From positions 1 to 35,757 of the forward strand of contig NZ_CALEMX010000483.1 of assembly GCF_937910335.1 (NCBI RefSeq): a stretch of 35,757 nt of DNA, given 5' to 3'. How positions within the stretch are numbered: position 1 is the stretch's first letter; each line of letters opens with the position of its first letter. The notes under the pieces were generated by a model. That model did no database searches. It was not told the origin of the DNA and saw only the letters and a program-made list of their open reading frames with translations. Made by a program: the position numbers and the translations under genes. This document shows positions 1 to 7,974 of this stretch, one piece after another. Source of the stretch: an uncultured Gimesia sp. (GTDB taxonomy: Bacteria; Planctomycetota; Planctomycetia; Planctomycetales; Planctomycetaceae).

Positions 1-2952
1 GCCGACAGGCATTAATGAAACGCCATTGGATTTCATTTCTTCAATTTCTTCCTTGAGCACGGTAATCGTTTTTCCTTCAGGCTGCTTCAATGTGATCGCA
101 GAACCACTATCGGAAGAAATGACTCCGGTATGAACCACTCCATCAATCGTGATGATCGTGTAACTGAAGAAGTTCGCATCGATGGCCCGGTTGGGATCGA
201 GAATATTCGTCAGTAAATACTCGGGCGTTTTCGTGCGTGAATCTCCAATATCAGGTGCGACATTCACGCCGACATCTCCAATTTTATGACAGGTGACACA
301 GTTCTTGATAAAAACCTGTTTGCCATGCAAAGGATTAGCCTTCAACTTCAGTGATTTCTGATAGGCGGCGAGAATTTTTTGACGGTCTGCGGGAATCGCA
401 GCAGCAAATAACGCAGCAGAGCGTTTCTTGATTTTGGCATCACGGTGACGTGATAATCGAGTCGAACGCGAGGGACCCAGTTCAGAAATTTTCACCAGAT
501 CCTTTTCAATTGCATCCAGTAACAGGTTGGTTCGATTTATATTTGATAGCATCGCATCCAGAATCGCGCGTCGCATACCGGGAGTTTGTTTGGCAAACCC
601 CTCCATCAGAATAACGCCAATCTGATCCTCTGAATAAGGACTGATTGCACCAATGGCTGCAATTTTGATTGCCTGTGAGGGATTGTCCTGAATTAAAGAA
701 AGTAGTGTCTTGCCACTCGCTTCAAAACCGACAAACCGTAAGACTCCGATCGCACTTAGTTTTTGAGCAAGCGGTGTTTGAGGATCAGCAGCAGTATCGA
801 CAATTTTCTGATAGAAGGCTTTCAACTTCTCTTGATCAGCCGCAGACAGACCTTTTTGGTATTGTGCAATCGATTTACCTCGGCGTGCCAAACTCGTCCC
901 TAATCCCTCAAACCCGGCAACCTGCAGCGCCAGATACTGCTTGGTATCCAGACCGGAGATCAACGAAAGGGCTTCCTGAATTTCATCTGCTTTGAGACGC
1001 GGACCAATCACCGCAGCCATTTCCCGAACCGCATCGGAAATTCCTGGTTGACTGGATTGCTTCTTGCCTTTTGTTGTGAGCTGATCCAGAAACGATTTGA
1101 ATATCGCTACCGTAGACTCACGGGCAGAAGATAGAACAGCCGCTCGCGTCCAGGAATCACTGGCACCCTTAAGCATCAGTTGTGCCAGGGGGGCAACCAT
1201 TGAAGAGGCATCGTTTGCTTCACCCAGGCTGATCGCTAATTGAAATCGCAGTCGGCCATCGGCAGAATCAACAAGTGAAAGAACCTCTTTTTTCAGTTCT
1301 GTATTTTTTGACAAACGTGGTTCGCTTAATCGAACGGCCTGCTCTCTCACTCGTTGAGATTTATCTTTCAATGCCGTTTTCAGTATAGAATCGCTTAATT
1401 TGCCCATTCCTTCCAATGCCCACAACGCATGAATTCGGGCCTGTTCCACTTTCCCACTGGAAACCAGTTGTTCTAATTGAGGCAGAAGCGAAGCGTCCTG
1501 TCTTTCAAAAATTAAACGGGCGGCCGTTTCGCGCTGCCAGGCATTTTGAGAAGACAGTGCAGAGACTAATTGTTGCGGAGTTGCATTTTTCAAAGCCGTA
1601 TAAACGCTTTTGTCAATTTTGGCATTCTTGGGAACAATGCGATAAATGCGCCCGCGATCGATGCCATCATTCAAATCTGAACGTTCTTTTAATTCCACGG
1701 GCATAAACTGGGGATGCTCGATCACTGCGCGATAGATATCACACAGGTACAAGGCACCATCGGGACCATTGGCCATATTCACAGGGCGGAACCATTCATC
1801 ACGACTGGCAATAAACTCAACCTGATCACGACCATACTTCGAATCATAAGTGGCTCCCATCGGCGTCAATATATCACGATGAACCAGATTTGCCGTCGGT
1901 TCGCAAGTCAGACTGTTCCCATAAAAACTCTTGGGAAACAGGCCACCTCGATAAATCGTCACGCCACACGCGGCTGTGAATTGCCCCGCATGCAATGTGG
2001 ATGTCGTCCAAGGACGACTAATGGCATACACGCGGGAATCTTCTCCATCTGTAGAGACATCATGATAAACAGACTTCACCGCCAGATAAGGGTTCCGCTT
2101 AAGATAACGATTTTCCAGAACGATATGTTTATTCGGATTCCGGTTCGTACAGACAAAACGGTTTCCATAATCATCAAAAGTCAAACCAAACTGACCAATT
2201 CCCGATATCGATTCGTAATGTCCGGTCTGTGGATGAAAACGAAAATCAAGACCATTAATCGGAACCTGTTTTGCTTTTTTCTTCCATTCGGGATGCGTGG
2301 AAATGACCGATCCACCACGCAATCCATTGGAAATATAAATGTGATTGTCCAAACCCAATGTAGGATGATTCGCACGCAGTTGAGAGTTATCTTCTTTAAA
2401 TCCGGTGAACCATGTTTCCACGATATCGGCTTTGTCATCACCGTTTGTATCTTTCATAAACTGAACTTTACCCGCCAGAGTAACGATCAATCCCCCTTTC
2501 CAGGGCTGGACACCGGTGGCAAATAATAACTTGTCTGCGAAAACAGATGCGGTTTCGTAGAATCCATCCTGATCCTTGTCCCGCAGTAATTTGATGCGGC
2601 TTTTTGGCGATTCACCAGGTTTGGGGCCGTGCGGATAATCAGTCATTTCCACGACCCACAGCACACCAGATTCGTCAAACGCCACAGCAACCGGATTGAT
2701 GACATTGGGCTCCGACGCCACAACCTGCATTTCGAAATCAGGATGCACCACAGTCTGTTTCAATGATTCAGCCGGGGATAAAGGCGATTTGGGTATCGCT
2801 TTTGACTTTTCAGCGGCTTGAGCAAATGACAGGCTCACACCGATCGCCAGCAATAATCCCAACCATCTCAGCCGGGAATAAATGGTTCTTGAAAGTAATT
2901 CATTCTGTCCCGCGGAACGTTGTTTCAATACTAAAATCTTAGTTCGTTTCAT
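1..2952 (-). CDS. PVC-type membrane-bound dehydrogenase with HEAT-like repeats and C-terminal cytochrome c domain (partial, C-terminus cut by window edge)
   Basis: The reverse strand is open from an ATG at 2952 to base 1, giving 984 codons without a stop. A hydrophobic stretch near residues 30-45 ending in SFAQA looks like a signal peptide, so the protein is probably exported. Residues of about 55-420 resemble the planctomycete/verrucomicrobial 'putative membrane-bound dehydrogenase' beta-propeller domain, with segments such as DESGVLWVVEMTDYP and NGPDGALYLCDIYRAVIEHP. The middle is helical and HEAT-like. A heme-binding motif CVTCH lies at residues 885-889, followed by KIGDVGVNVAPDIGD and LTNILDPNRAI, typical of the planctomycete heme-binding domain. 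SLMP near the edge would supply the distal Met ligand, so only about 20 residues should be missing. The family is thought to oxidise extracytoplasmic substrates, often sugars; the substrate here is unknown. Confidence 0.9.
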   Translation of the reverse strand, partial: MKRTKILVLKQRSAGQNELLSRTIYSRLRWLGLLLAIGVSLSFAQAAEKSKAIPKSPLSPAESLKQTVVHPDFEMQVVASEPNVINPVAVAFDESGVLWVVEMTDYPHGPKPGESPKSRIKLLRDKDQDGFYETASVFADKLLFATGVQPWKGGLIVTLAGKVQFMKDTNGDDKADIVETWFTGFKEDNSQLRANHPTLGLDNHIYISNGLRGGSVISTHPEWKKKAKQVPINGLDFRFHPQTGHYESISGIGQFGLTFDDYGNRFVCTNRNPNKHIVLENRYLKRNPYLAVKSVYHDVSTDGEDSRVYAISRPWTTSTLHAGQFTAACGVTIYRGGLFPKSFYGNSLTCEPTANLVHRDILTPMGATYDSKYGRDQVEFIASRDEWFRPVNMANGPDGALYLCDIYRAVIEHPQFMPVELKERSDLNDGIDRGRIYRIVPKNAKIDKSVYTALKNATPQQLVSALSSQNAWQRETAARLIFERQDASLLPQLEQLVSSGKVEQARIHALWALEGMGKLSDSILKTALKDKSQRVREQAVRLSEPRLSKNTELKKEVLSLVDSADGRLRFQLAISLGEANDASSMVAPLAQLMLKGASDSWTRAAVLSSARESTVAIFKSFLDQLTTKGKKQSSQPGISDAVREMAAVIGPRLKADEIQEALSLISGLDTKQYLALQVAGFEGLGTSLARRGKSIAQYQKGLSAADQEKLKAFYQKIVDTAADPQTPLAQKLSAIGVLRFVGFEASGKTLLSLIQDNPSQAIKIAAIGAISPYSEDQIGVILMEGFAKQTPGMRRAILDAMLSNINRTNLLLDAIEKDLVKISELGPSRSTRLSRHRDAKIKKRSAALFAAAIPADRQKILAAYQKSLKLKANPLHGKQVFIKNCVTCHKIGDVGVNVAPDIGDSRTKTPEYLLTNILDPNRAIDANFFSYTIITIDGVVHTGVISSDSGSAITLKQPEGKTITVLKEEIEEMKSNGVSLMPVG

Positions 2953-3310
2953 ATTTGATCACCGTGTTGATACAGTCTTAATTCTGGTTTAAACCACTAC
3001 ACCATCTTGTTCAGCGTTATTCTATCGTAACCGACACTCTAAGGATTCTCTATCTCACCCAAAGCATGTTTTAAGGAATCTGCTGAATTTATTAACAATC
3101 TTTACGTTTAACGGCCCCCAGTGCAATCAACGCTGGCAAACTGTTTTGATTTTTCCATCCCCGCACCATCTATTTTGGTAATTCATGATCTCAAAAGATC
3201 AAATGGGTTTCATGTCTCTCAGAATATTGTTTACTCTGAGGGATATCTATTTGAAAATACGAATGACGTATGAATGCTAATCAAAAGATCTATTTTTTTC
3301 AAAGTGAACT
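2953..3310. other. Divergent intergenic region
   Basis: This 358-base spacer separates the leftward dehydrogenase from the rightward small membrane protein, so it should hold both promoters. I see no gene in it and no convincing -35/-10 pair. It contains a direct repeat TCAAAAGATC at 3191-3200 and 3281-3290, and an imperfect inverted repeat TCTCTCAGA / TCTGAGGGA at 3215-3223 and 3235-3243. Neither can be assigned a role. Confidence 0.5.
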
Positions 3311-3787
3311 ATGCAGTCCTTCAGTCTGGTTTTAATTCGATTCTGTTTGTCAGCCTGGGTTGGCGCGGCCGTGATCTTTGTCATTACCGGTGTTCAGGAT
3401 GTGACTTTTAAGCATTTTGACTCCTTGGTCAGAGATCAACTCATCTCATTACACTTCCCCGTCTATTATACGATCGCCTGGGTCTTATTAGTGGGATCAA
3501 TTCTGGGATGTTTGGGAATACGAAAGATTAAAGAGATCTCTCGCTTCAGATCCAATCTTATTTTTTGTCTGGTTCTGATTATTCTGGGTCTCAGTCTGAT
3601 CGACTATTTCTGGATCTATACTCCGTTGGAATCGATGATCACCCCTCCCGGAAGCCCGCGCCCGGCAGAGTTCAGATCCTACCATCAGGCTTCTAAATAC
3701 ATAAACAGTCTCAATATTCTGTTAACGGTGGTTGCTGCCATTCTGGTGAACCTGCCGACGAAAAACCAGAACCAGACAGACGCGTAA
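3311..3787 (+). CDS. Small four-helix integral membrane protein (DUF4149/TMEM205-like)
   Basis: This 158-residue protein has four hydrophobic segments, at roughly residues 5-27, 50-70, 80-103 and 130-150. The layout, the pairing of GAAVIFVITGVQDVTFKHF near the start with FRSYHQASKYINSLNILLT near the end, and the size resemble the DUF4149/TMEM205-like family of unknown function. I base this on pattern resemblance only. The loop between helices 3 and 4 (MITPPGSPRPAEFRSYHQ) is the only sizeable polar part. It is convergent with hemA, whose stop is 10 bases away, and divergent from the dehydrogenase, so it is probably transcribed alone. The start is the first ATG; no clear ribosome-binding site precedes it. 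Confidence 0.75.
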   Translation: MQSFSLVLIRFCLSAWVGAAVIFVITGVQDVTFKHFDSLVRDQLISLHFPVYYTIAWVLLVGSILGCLGIRKIKEISRFRSNLIFCLVLIILGLSLIDYFWIYTPLESMITPPGSPRPAEFRSYHQASKYINSLNILLTVVAAILVNLPTKNQNQTDA

Positions 3788-3797
3788 AAGAGCTCGA

Positions 3798-5078
3798 TCA
3801 GTCCCGAATATGGAACAGCTGCTTGAGTGCCTTAAGTAATCCGTGTGGAGTACCCTCCCTGGCCTCTTGCCTTAGCACTTCTAACGGGGGATGCAGCAGT
3901 TTATTCACAATCTGCTCAATGGAACGTTCGATCAATTCCTGATCTTTCTCATCCAGATGTGAAAGTTTACCAAATAGTTTTTCGACTTCCTGTTCACGAA
4001 CTTCGTGCCACTGCTCCCTGAGCTGTTTAATGATTGGCCCCGTGGCCCGGTGATAAATACCATGCATGAAGCGATCTGTTTCTTCATCAATGATCTCCAG
4101 TGCTTTTTCGACTTCTTTTTGTCTCGCATGCCGATTTTTTTCGCAGGTTGCTTCCAGGTCATCGATATCATAAAGAAAGATATTGTCATTGATTTCACCG
4201 ACAGCAGAATCGAAATCTCGGGGCGCTCCCAGGTCGAGAATAAAAAACGTTTTGTTACCCGACTTCTCTAAAACTCGCTCAAAGCAGGGAACATCGACAA
4301 TTGGCTGGTTGGATCCCGTTGTACTTACAATCACATCCGCCTTAGCCATGCAGTCTTCCAGATCCTGATAAGGCCTTGCCTCACCTCCAATTTTGGTCGC
4401 CAGCTTCTGTGCATTTTCCAGACTGCGATTCACAACAACGATCTGATCCACCCCCTCATCTTTCAGATAAATCAGAGTTTCTTCAGCCATTTCACCAGCG
4501 CCGATGATTAAAACCGTTTTATTATCAAAACGTTCAAAAATCCCTTTTCCGAATGTGCCCACTGCAACGCTGGCAATCGAAACGCGACCTTCAGAAAGTT
4601 GTGTCTCTGTACGCACGCGAGCGGAAACACGAATCGCCTGCTGAAACAGCGCATGTGTCAAGGGACCACATAAGGCATTGTCCGTCGCACGTTGATATGC
4701 TTCTTTCACCTGATTGACAATCTGTGGTTCGCCCAGCACCATACTGTCAAGACTGGAAGCCACTTGAAACAGATGCCTGACGGCATCCGGTCCGGTACGC
4801 TCCAGAAAATCTTCGAAAAAATCGCTGACGGGAACCTGATGAAATTCCGAAAAGAATTTTGCCAGATCCTGATGAGAAGGCCCGCTTTCAGACTCTTGGG
4901 TGGCCGTATAAAGCTCAACCCGGTTACAGGTCGAAATCACAACCATCTCGGTATCAGGGTACGATTTTTTCAGAACTGAATAGGCGCTATCCAACTGTTC
5001 TTTCGAAGAAAAAGCAAGTTTTTCGCGCACATCCAATCCCGCCGTCTGGTGGTTACAATAAACGACCTGCAGATTCAC
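3798..5078 (-). CDS. hemA: Glutamyl-tRNA reductase
   Basis: It catalyses the first committed step of C5-pathway tetrapyrrole synthesis: NADPH reduction of glutamyl-tRNA(Glu) to glutamate-1-semialdehyde. The 426-residue length is normal for the family. The catalytic motif STCNRVELY places the nucleophilic cysteine at residue 51. VLGEPQI follows near residue 115. The NADPH-binding segment reads VLIIGAGEMAEETL, and STTGSNQPI and ILDLGAPRDFD come later. The C-terminus is the helical dimerisation domain. The start codon is GTG, with AAAGGA seven bases upstream. It overlaps the stop of the HemX-like gene as GTGA, so the two are translationally coupled. The HemX-HemA pairing is known in Bacillus, where HemX influences HemA abundance. 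Confidence 0.96.
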   Translation of the reverse strand: MNLQVVYCNHQTAGLDVREKLAFSSKEQLDSAYSVLKKSYPDTEMVVISTCNRVELYTATQESESGPSHQDLAKFFSEFHQVPVSDFFEDFLERTGPDAVRHLFQVASSLDSMVLGEPQIVNQVKEAYQRATDNALCGPLTHALFQQAIRVSARVRTETQLSEGRVSIASVAVGTFGKGIFERFDNKTVLIIGAGEMAEETLIYLKDEGVDQIVVVNRSLENAQKLATKIGGEARPYQDLEDCMAKADVIVSTTGSNQPIVDVPCFERVLEKSGNKTFFILDLGAPRDFDSAVGEINDNIFLYDIDDLEATCEKNRHARQKEVEKALEIIDEETDRFMHGIYHRATGPIIKQLREQWHEVREQEVEKLFGKLSHLDEKDQELIERSIEQIVNKLLHPPLEVLRQEAREGTPHGLLKALKQLFHIRD

Positions 5079-5983
5079 GAAATCGTCCTTTCTGCAGATG
5101 TTTGTTGAACTTCCATCAAAGGCGCTGAATAGTGAGAATGCCAGCTGTCAAAATTCAGAAGTCGCACATTTGTGAGTATCTGAATACCAATCACTGTCAA
5201 CAACAGCAACCCCCCGGTCCAGATCGTTAACTGCGCGATATGTTTTTGATTCGGTTGCTTCGTTCTGAGTATAAAAATCACGCTGATCATCATGACTGCC
5301 CAGACGATTTCATATACAATAATCACCGGGTCATAGAACGAAATCGACTGAGCGCCTTTACGAACATAAACTCCCAATCCAATCCCAATTCCCATTCCCA
5401 CGGTTAAAAGTGGTGCAGAAATCATGAGCGCCCAGCGATTCAAACGTGACAGTTTCGCCAGACTGGGAAGATGGAAACCTTCAGAAAAGTTCTGTTTCTT
5501 TTTCAGTCGACGATGTTGAACCAGATACATTGCGCTGACCACAAAACAGAGCCCGATCCCCACACCACCCAGTACCAGCAATGAAGCGTGCAGTAATGCC
5601 CACGAGCGAATTGCTGGTTCCACCAATGCATTCGTGACATTATCCACAAAATAAGACGAAATCACCAAAACCAGAACCAGTGGAAACAGAAACAAACCAA
5701 TCGAAAGCTGTTCATCAATCAGATTGATGAACAGAAAAATGGAAACAAGTAACCACGAAAAGACGATCAGCCAGTCATGTGATGAACTCAACAAGGGAGG
5801 AAGTTGTGTTTTCTGGGCTTGATTAAAGATGTAAGCGGTTTGTGCCACCAGCCCTGCAAAGGAAAAGAGGAAAATGAGAGGCCGAATGAACTTGTTTTTT
5901 TTTCGCAGAAATCTGGCCAGCTCTAACCCGAAGGCCACGAGATAACTGGCCATAAAACAGAAAACTGTCACATTCGATAACAT
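5075..5983 (-). CDS. HemX/CcsA-like cytochrome c assembly membrane protein
   Basis: This is a polytopic membrane protein of about 302 residues with roughly eight hydrophobic segments, and it overlaps hemA by four bases. The fold pattern, a conserved-looking histidine in WALLHASLLVLGGVGIG, and the position just upstream of hemA match the HemX/CcsA (cytochrome c assembly) superfamily. Such proteins handle heme at the membrane or modulate HemA. The reading frame is open further upstream to a GTG at 6034, which would add 17 residues. I prefer the ATG at 5983 because it opens directly into the first membrane helix (NVTVFCFMASYLVAFG); neither start has a strong ribosome-binding site. Whether it acts on heme delivery or on HemA stability cannot be told from sequence. 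Confidence 0.85.
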   Translation of the reverse strand: MLSNVTVFCFMASYLVAFGLELARFLRKKNKFIRPLIFLFSFAGLVAQTAYIFNQAQKTQLPPLLSSSHDWLIVFSWLLVSIFLFINLIDEQLSIGLFLFPLVLVLVISSYFVDNVTNALVEPAIRSWALLHASLLVLGGVGIGLCFVVSAMYLVQHRRLKKKQNFSEGFHLPSLAKLSRLNRWALMISAPLLTVGMGIGIGLGVYVRKGAQSISFYDPVIIVYEIVWAVMMISVIFILRTKQPNQKHIAQLTIWTGGLLLLTVIGIQILTNVRLLNFDSWHSHYSAPLMEVQQTSAERTIS

Positions 5984-6090
5984 GTTTGAGACTTCATAAA
6001 AACGACAGAATAAAAGTGGTAGGCTCTCTGTCACTGAGGAGAATCAGAACGACTCTCTATTATAGGGCTGTTCAGCAAGTGAAGGGCAAG

Positions 6091-7131
6091 TCATCTTGCT
6101 TCAGATTCTAATTCGTACTCGGAGATTTTTTTGTGCAACGTGTTACGATTGATTCCCAATCGTGTCGCGGTCTTGGTCTGAACTCCCTGACAGGACCGTA
6201 AAACCTGCAAAATCAATTCTTTTTCCACCTGTGACACAACATGCGTATGCACATTAGTAGAGGAATCCCCTACTTCCTGCAATTCCAAACGGACCAGTTC
6301 GCGACAGAGAGTCTCCGGATCCAGTGTCTGAGAGGCATGCGACCGAGAAGCTGATTTCCCTGTGACATGTCCCGGTAATAAGTCAAGAGATAGTCCATCT
6401 TCACCAGACAGCACAATCAATCTCTCGACATAATTCTGTAATTCTCTCACATTTCCCGGCCAAGAATAGTTTTTGAAGGTCGATAACACCTCATCAGAAA
6501 AATCAGGCAATGGAATCTCCTCTGCAGCAGAAAACTGCTTTGCAAAAAAGTGGAGCAATTCCGGAATATCCTCTGAGCGATTACGCAGTGGTGGTAAATC
6601 AACTGGTATGACGTTTAAACGATAATATAAGTCTTCACGAAATCGTCCGGCTTCAATCTCATCCAACAGATTTCGATTCGTGGCCGCTACGATGCGACAA
6701 TCAACCTGAATCGAGCGTGTGTCTCCAACCCGTTCGAATTCGTGCTCTTGCAGTACTCGCAATAATTTCACCTGCAATGTAAAGCTGACTGAATTGATCT
6801 CATCCAGAAAGATCGTACCGCCATGGGCCGCTTCAAAACGCCCCGTCCGATTTTCGACGGCACTGGTAAACGCGCCTTTAATATGTCCAAAGAGCTCACT
6901 CTCCAGCAGGCTTTCACTGAGCGCACCACAATTCACTCGAATAAAAGGGCCTGTGGCGCGGGGGCTCAACTCATGGATGGCTTTGGCAATCAACTCTTTA
7001 CCAGTCCCGGTTTCACCAGTCAGCAGTACAGTCGATGAGCTACTGGCAGCGCGGCGGGTCAGTCGATAGACGTTCCGCATGGCCTGACTGTCTCCGACCA
7101 TCTCTTTTAATATAGGGCGATCGTCTTCCAT
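6091..7131 (-). CDS. Orphan sigma-54-dependent transcriptional activator (AAA+ plus Fis-type HTH, no sensor domain)
   Basis: The 346-residue protein starts almost directly with the sigma-54 interaction AAA+ domain. It has Walker A GETGTGKE at residues 39-46, a GAFTSA loop at 86-91 (usual form GAFTGA), and Walker B GGTIFLDEI at about 104-112. The sensor and arginine-finger region reads FREDLYYRLNV, and PGNVRELQN follows. The C-terminus carries a Fis-like helix-turn-helix, with KTATRLGINRNTLHKKI. There is no receiver, PAS or GAF domain, so activity may be controlled by abundance, by a partner protein or by nothing. Members of this family activate RNA polymerase holding sigma-54. It lies upstream of the hemX-hemA pair on the same strand with about 107 bases between, so co-transcription is possible. 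I found no obvious -24/-12 promoter in the window. Confidence 0.93.
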   Translation of the reverse strand: MEDDRPILKEMVGDSQAMRNVYRLTRRAASSSSTVLLTGETGTGKELIAKAIHELSPRATGPFIRVNCGALSESLLESELFGHIKGAFTSAVENRTGRFEAAHGGTIFLDEINSVSFTLQVKLLRVLQEHEFERVGDTRSIQVDCRIVAATNRNLLDEIEAGRFREDLYYRLNVIPVDLPPLRNRSEDIPELLHFFAKQFSAAEEIPLPDFSDEVLSTFKNYSWPGNVRELQNYVERLIVLSGEDGLSLDLLPGHVTGKSASRSHASQTLDPETLCRELVRLELQEVGDSSTNVHTHVVSQVEKELILQVLRSCQGVQTKTATRLGINRNTLHKKISEYELESEAR

Positions 7132-7453
7132 TCTTAGTATCAGAAATCCTATTCATTCGCAGGGTAAAATAATCAGAGTCGCTCCAGGAGCAAGTCTCTG
7201 AATAATGAAATCTCGTAATTCGGCTTGGCATTCCAAAGAGATGACTCAGGCCCTACTAATACAGCATGAAAATATTGCAACCAGATGCACAAAAAGATGG
7301 CGAACGTACCATTATCATAGTCAGTCATGGGGAGTGAAGAAAGAGGTAGACGGAAAGTTTTTGAAAACGAGCCTGTATCGCCTGATTCATTCGACATCAG
7401 GACAACAAGAATGCTTAAAGCTTACGCACAAAGCACATTCCCAAGGCACTCTC
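7132..7453. other. Intergenic spacer between the sigma-54 activator and panD
   Basis: About 320 bases lie between the panD stop and the start of the sigma-54 activator. Short open frames exist on both strands, but none has a recognisable protein pattern or a ribosome-binding site. I see no strong hairpin and no clear promoter. Confidence 0.5.
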
Positions 7454-7834
7454 TTATTCAGTCTCGAAGGCAACAGAACTCTCTGCAGGAACCGCATGGT
7501 TTAGACTATCAACCAAAACCACCTTGGGTTGGTGCCTCCGCGCTTTTTTCCCTTTGTACTCTGCATAACTGGCAATGATCACCAGATCAAAGGGCTTCAT
7601 CAAATGCGCTGCAGCGCCATTGATGCAAATGACTCCAGAACCTGCTTCTCCAGTGATTGCATAAGTGGTCAGTCGGGTACCTGAAGTGATGTTGTAGATT
7701 TGTACTTGCTCATATTCAACAATGTCTGCCGCTTCCATCAGGTTCTGGTCAATGGTCACACTTCCATTATATTCCAGATTGGCCTCGGTGACGGTAGCAC
7801 GGTGAATTTTCGATTTGAGTAATACGCGTTTCAT
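7454..7834 (-). CDS. panD: Aspartate 1-decarboxylase
   Basis: It is a pyruvoyl enzyme that converts L-aspartate to beta-alanine for pantothenate and coenzyme A. The 126-residue protein has the self-processing site YNGS with Gly24-Ser25; Ser25 would become the pyruvoyl group. KIHRATVT near the start and the family signature NGAAAHL are present. The frame is open 18 codons further upstream, but the ATG at 7834 puts the cleavage site exactly at the Escherichia coli position 24/25. A second ATG directly before it (7837) is possible; AGGTTT lies a few bases upstream of both. CoaB and CoaC, later steps of the same pathway, are encoded elsewhere in the window. Confidence 0.95.
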   Translation of the reverse strand: MKRVLLKSKIHRATVTEANLEYNGSVTIDQNLMEAADIVEYEQVQIYNITSGTRLTTYAITGEAGSGVICINGAAAHLMKPFDLVIIASYAEYKGKKARRHQPKVVLVDSLNHAVPAESSVAFETE

Positions 7835-7974
7835 CATTCTAAACCTAAAAGAAGCGAGACTTCTTTCTGACTGTTCAAACAGACTCACAGATCCAAGGGT
7901 CGGGGTATCCTAACCAGATGCCTGATTAACAAGCAAGACTGTATCCATTTGATCATATCCTGCAAGCTTCTGTT

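Noticed and set aside
1714-2526. Open frame of 270 codons on the + strand
   Set aside because: It is antisense to the dehydrogenase gene, whose - strand frame shows clear family motifs; the + strand translation has no protein pattern.
3191-3290. Direct repeat TCAAAAGATC, 90 bases apart
   Set aside because: Ten A/T-rich bases twice in a spacer can arise by chance; no second feature supports it.
6035-7453. Sigma-54 (-24/-12) promoter near the orphan activator
   Set aside because: No TGGCAC-N5-TTGC-like sequence with the right spacing was found; a TTGGCACT at about 12715 lacks the GC element.
7173-7504. Short frames on both strands between the sigma-54 activator and panD
   Set aside because: Composition is not protein-like, there are no ribosome-binding sites, and one overlaps the panD coding end.
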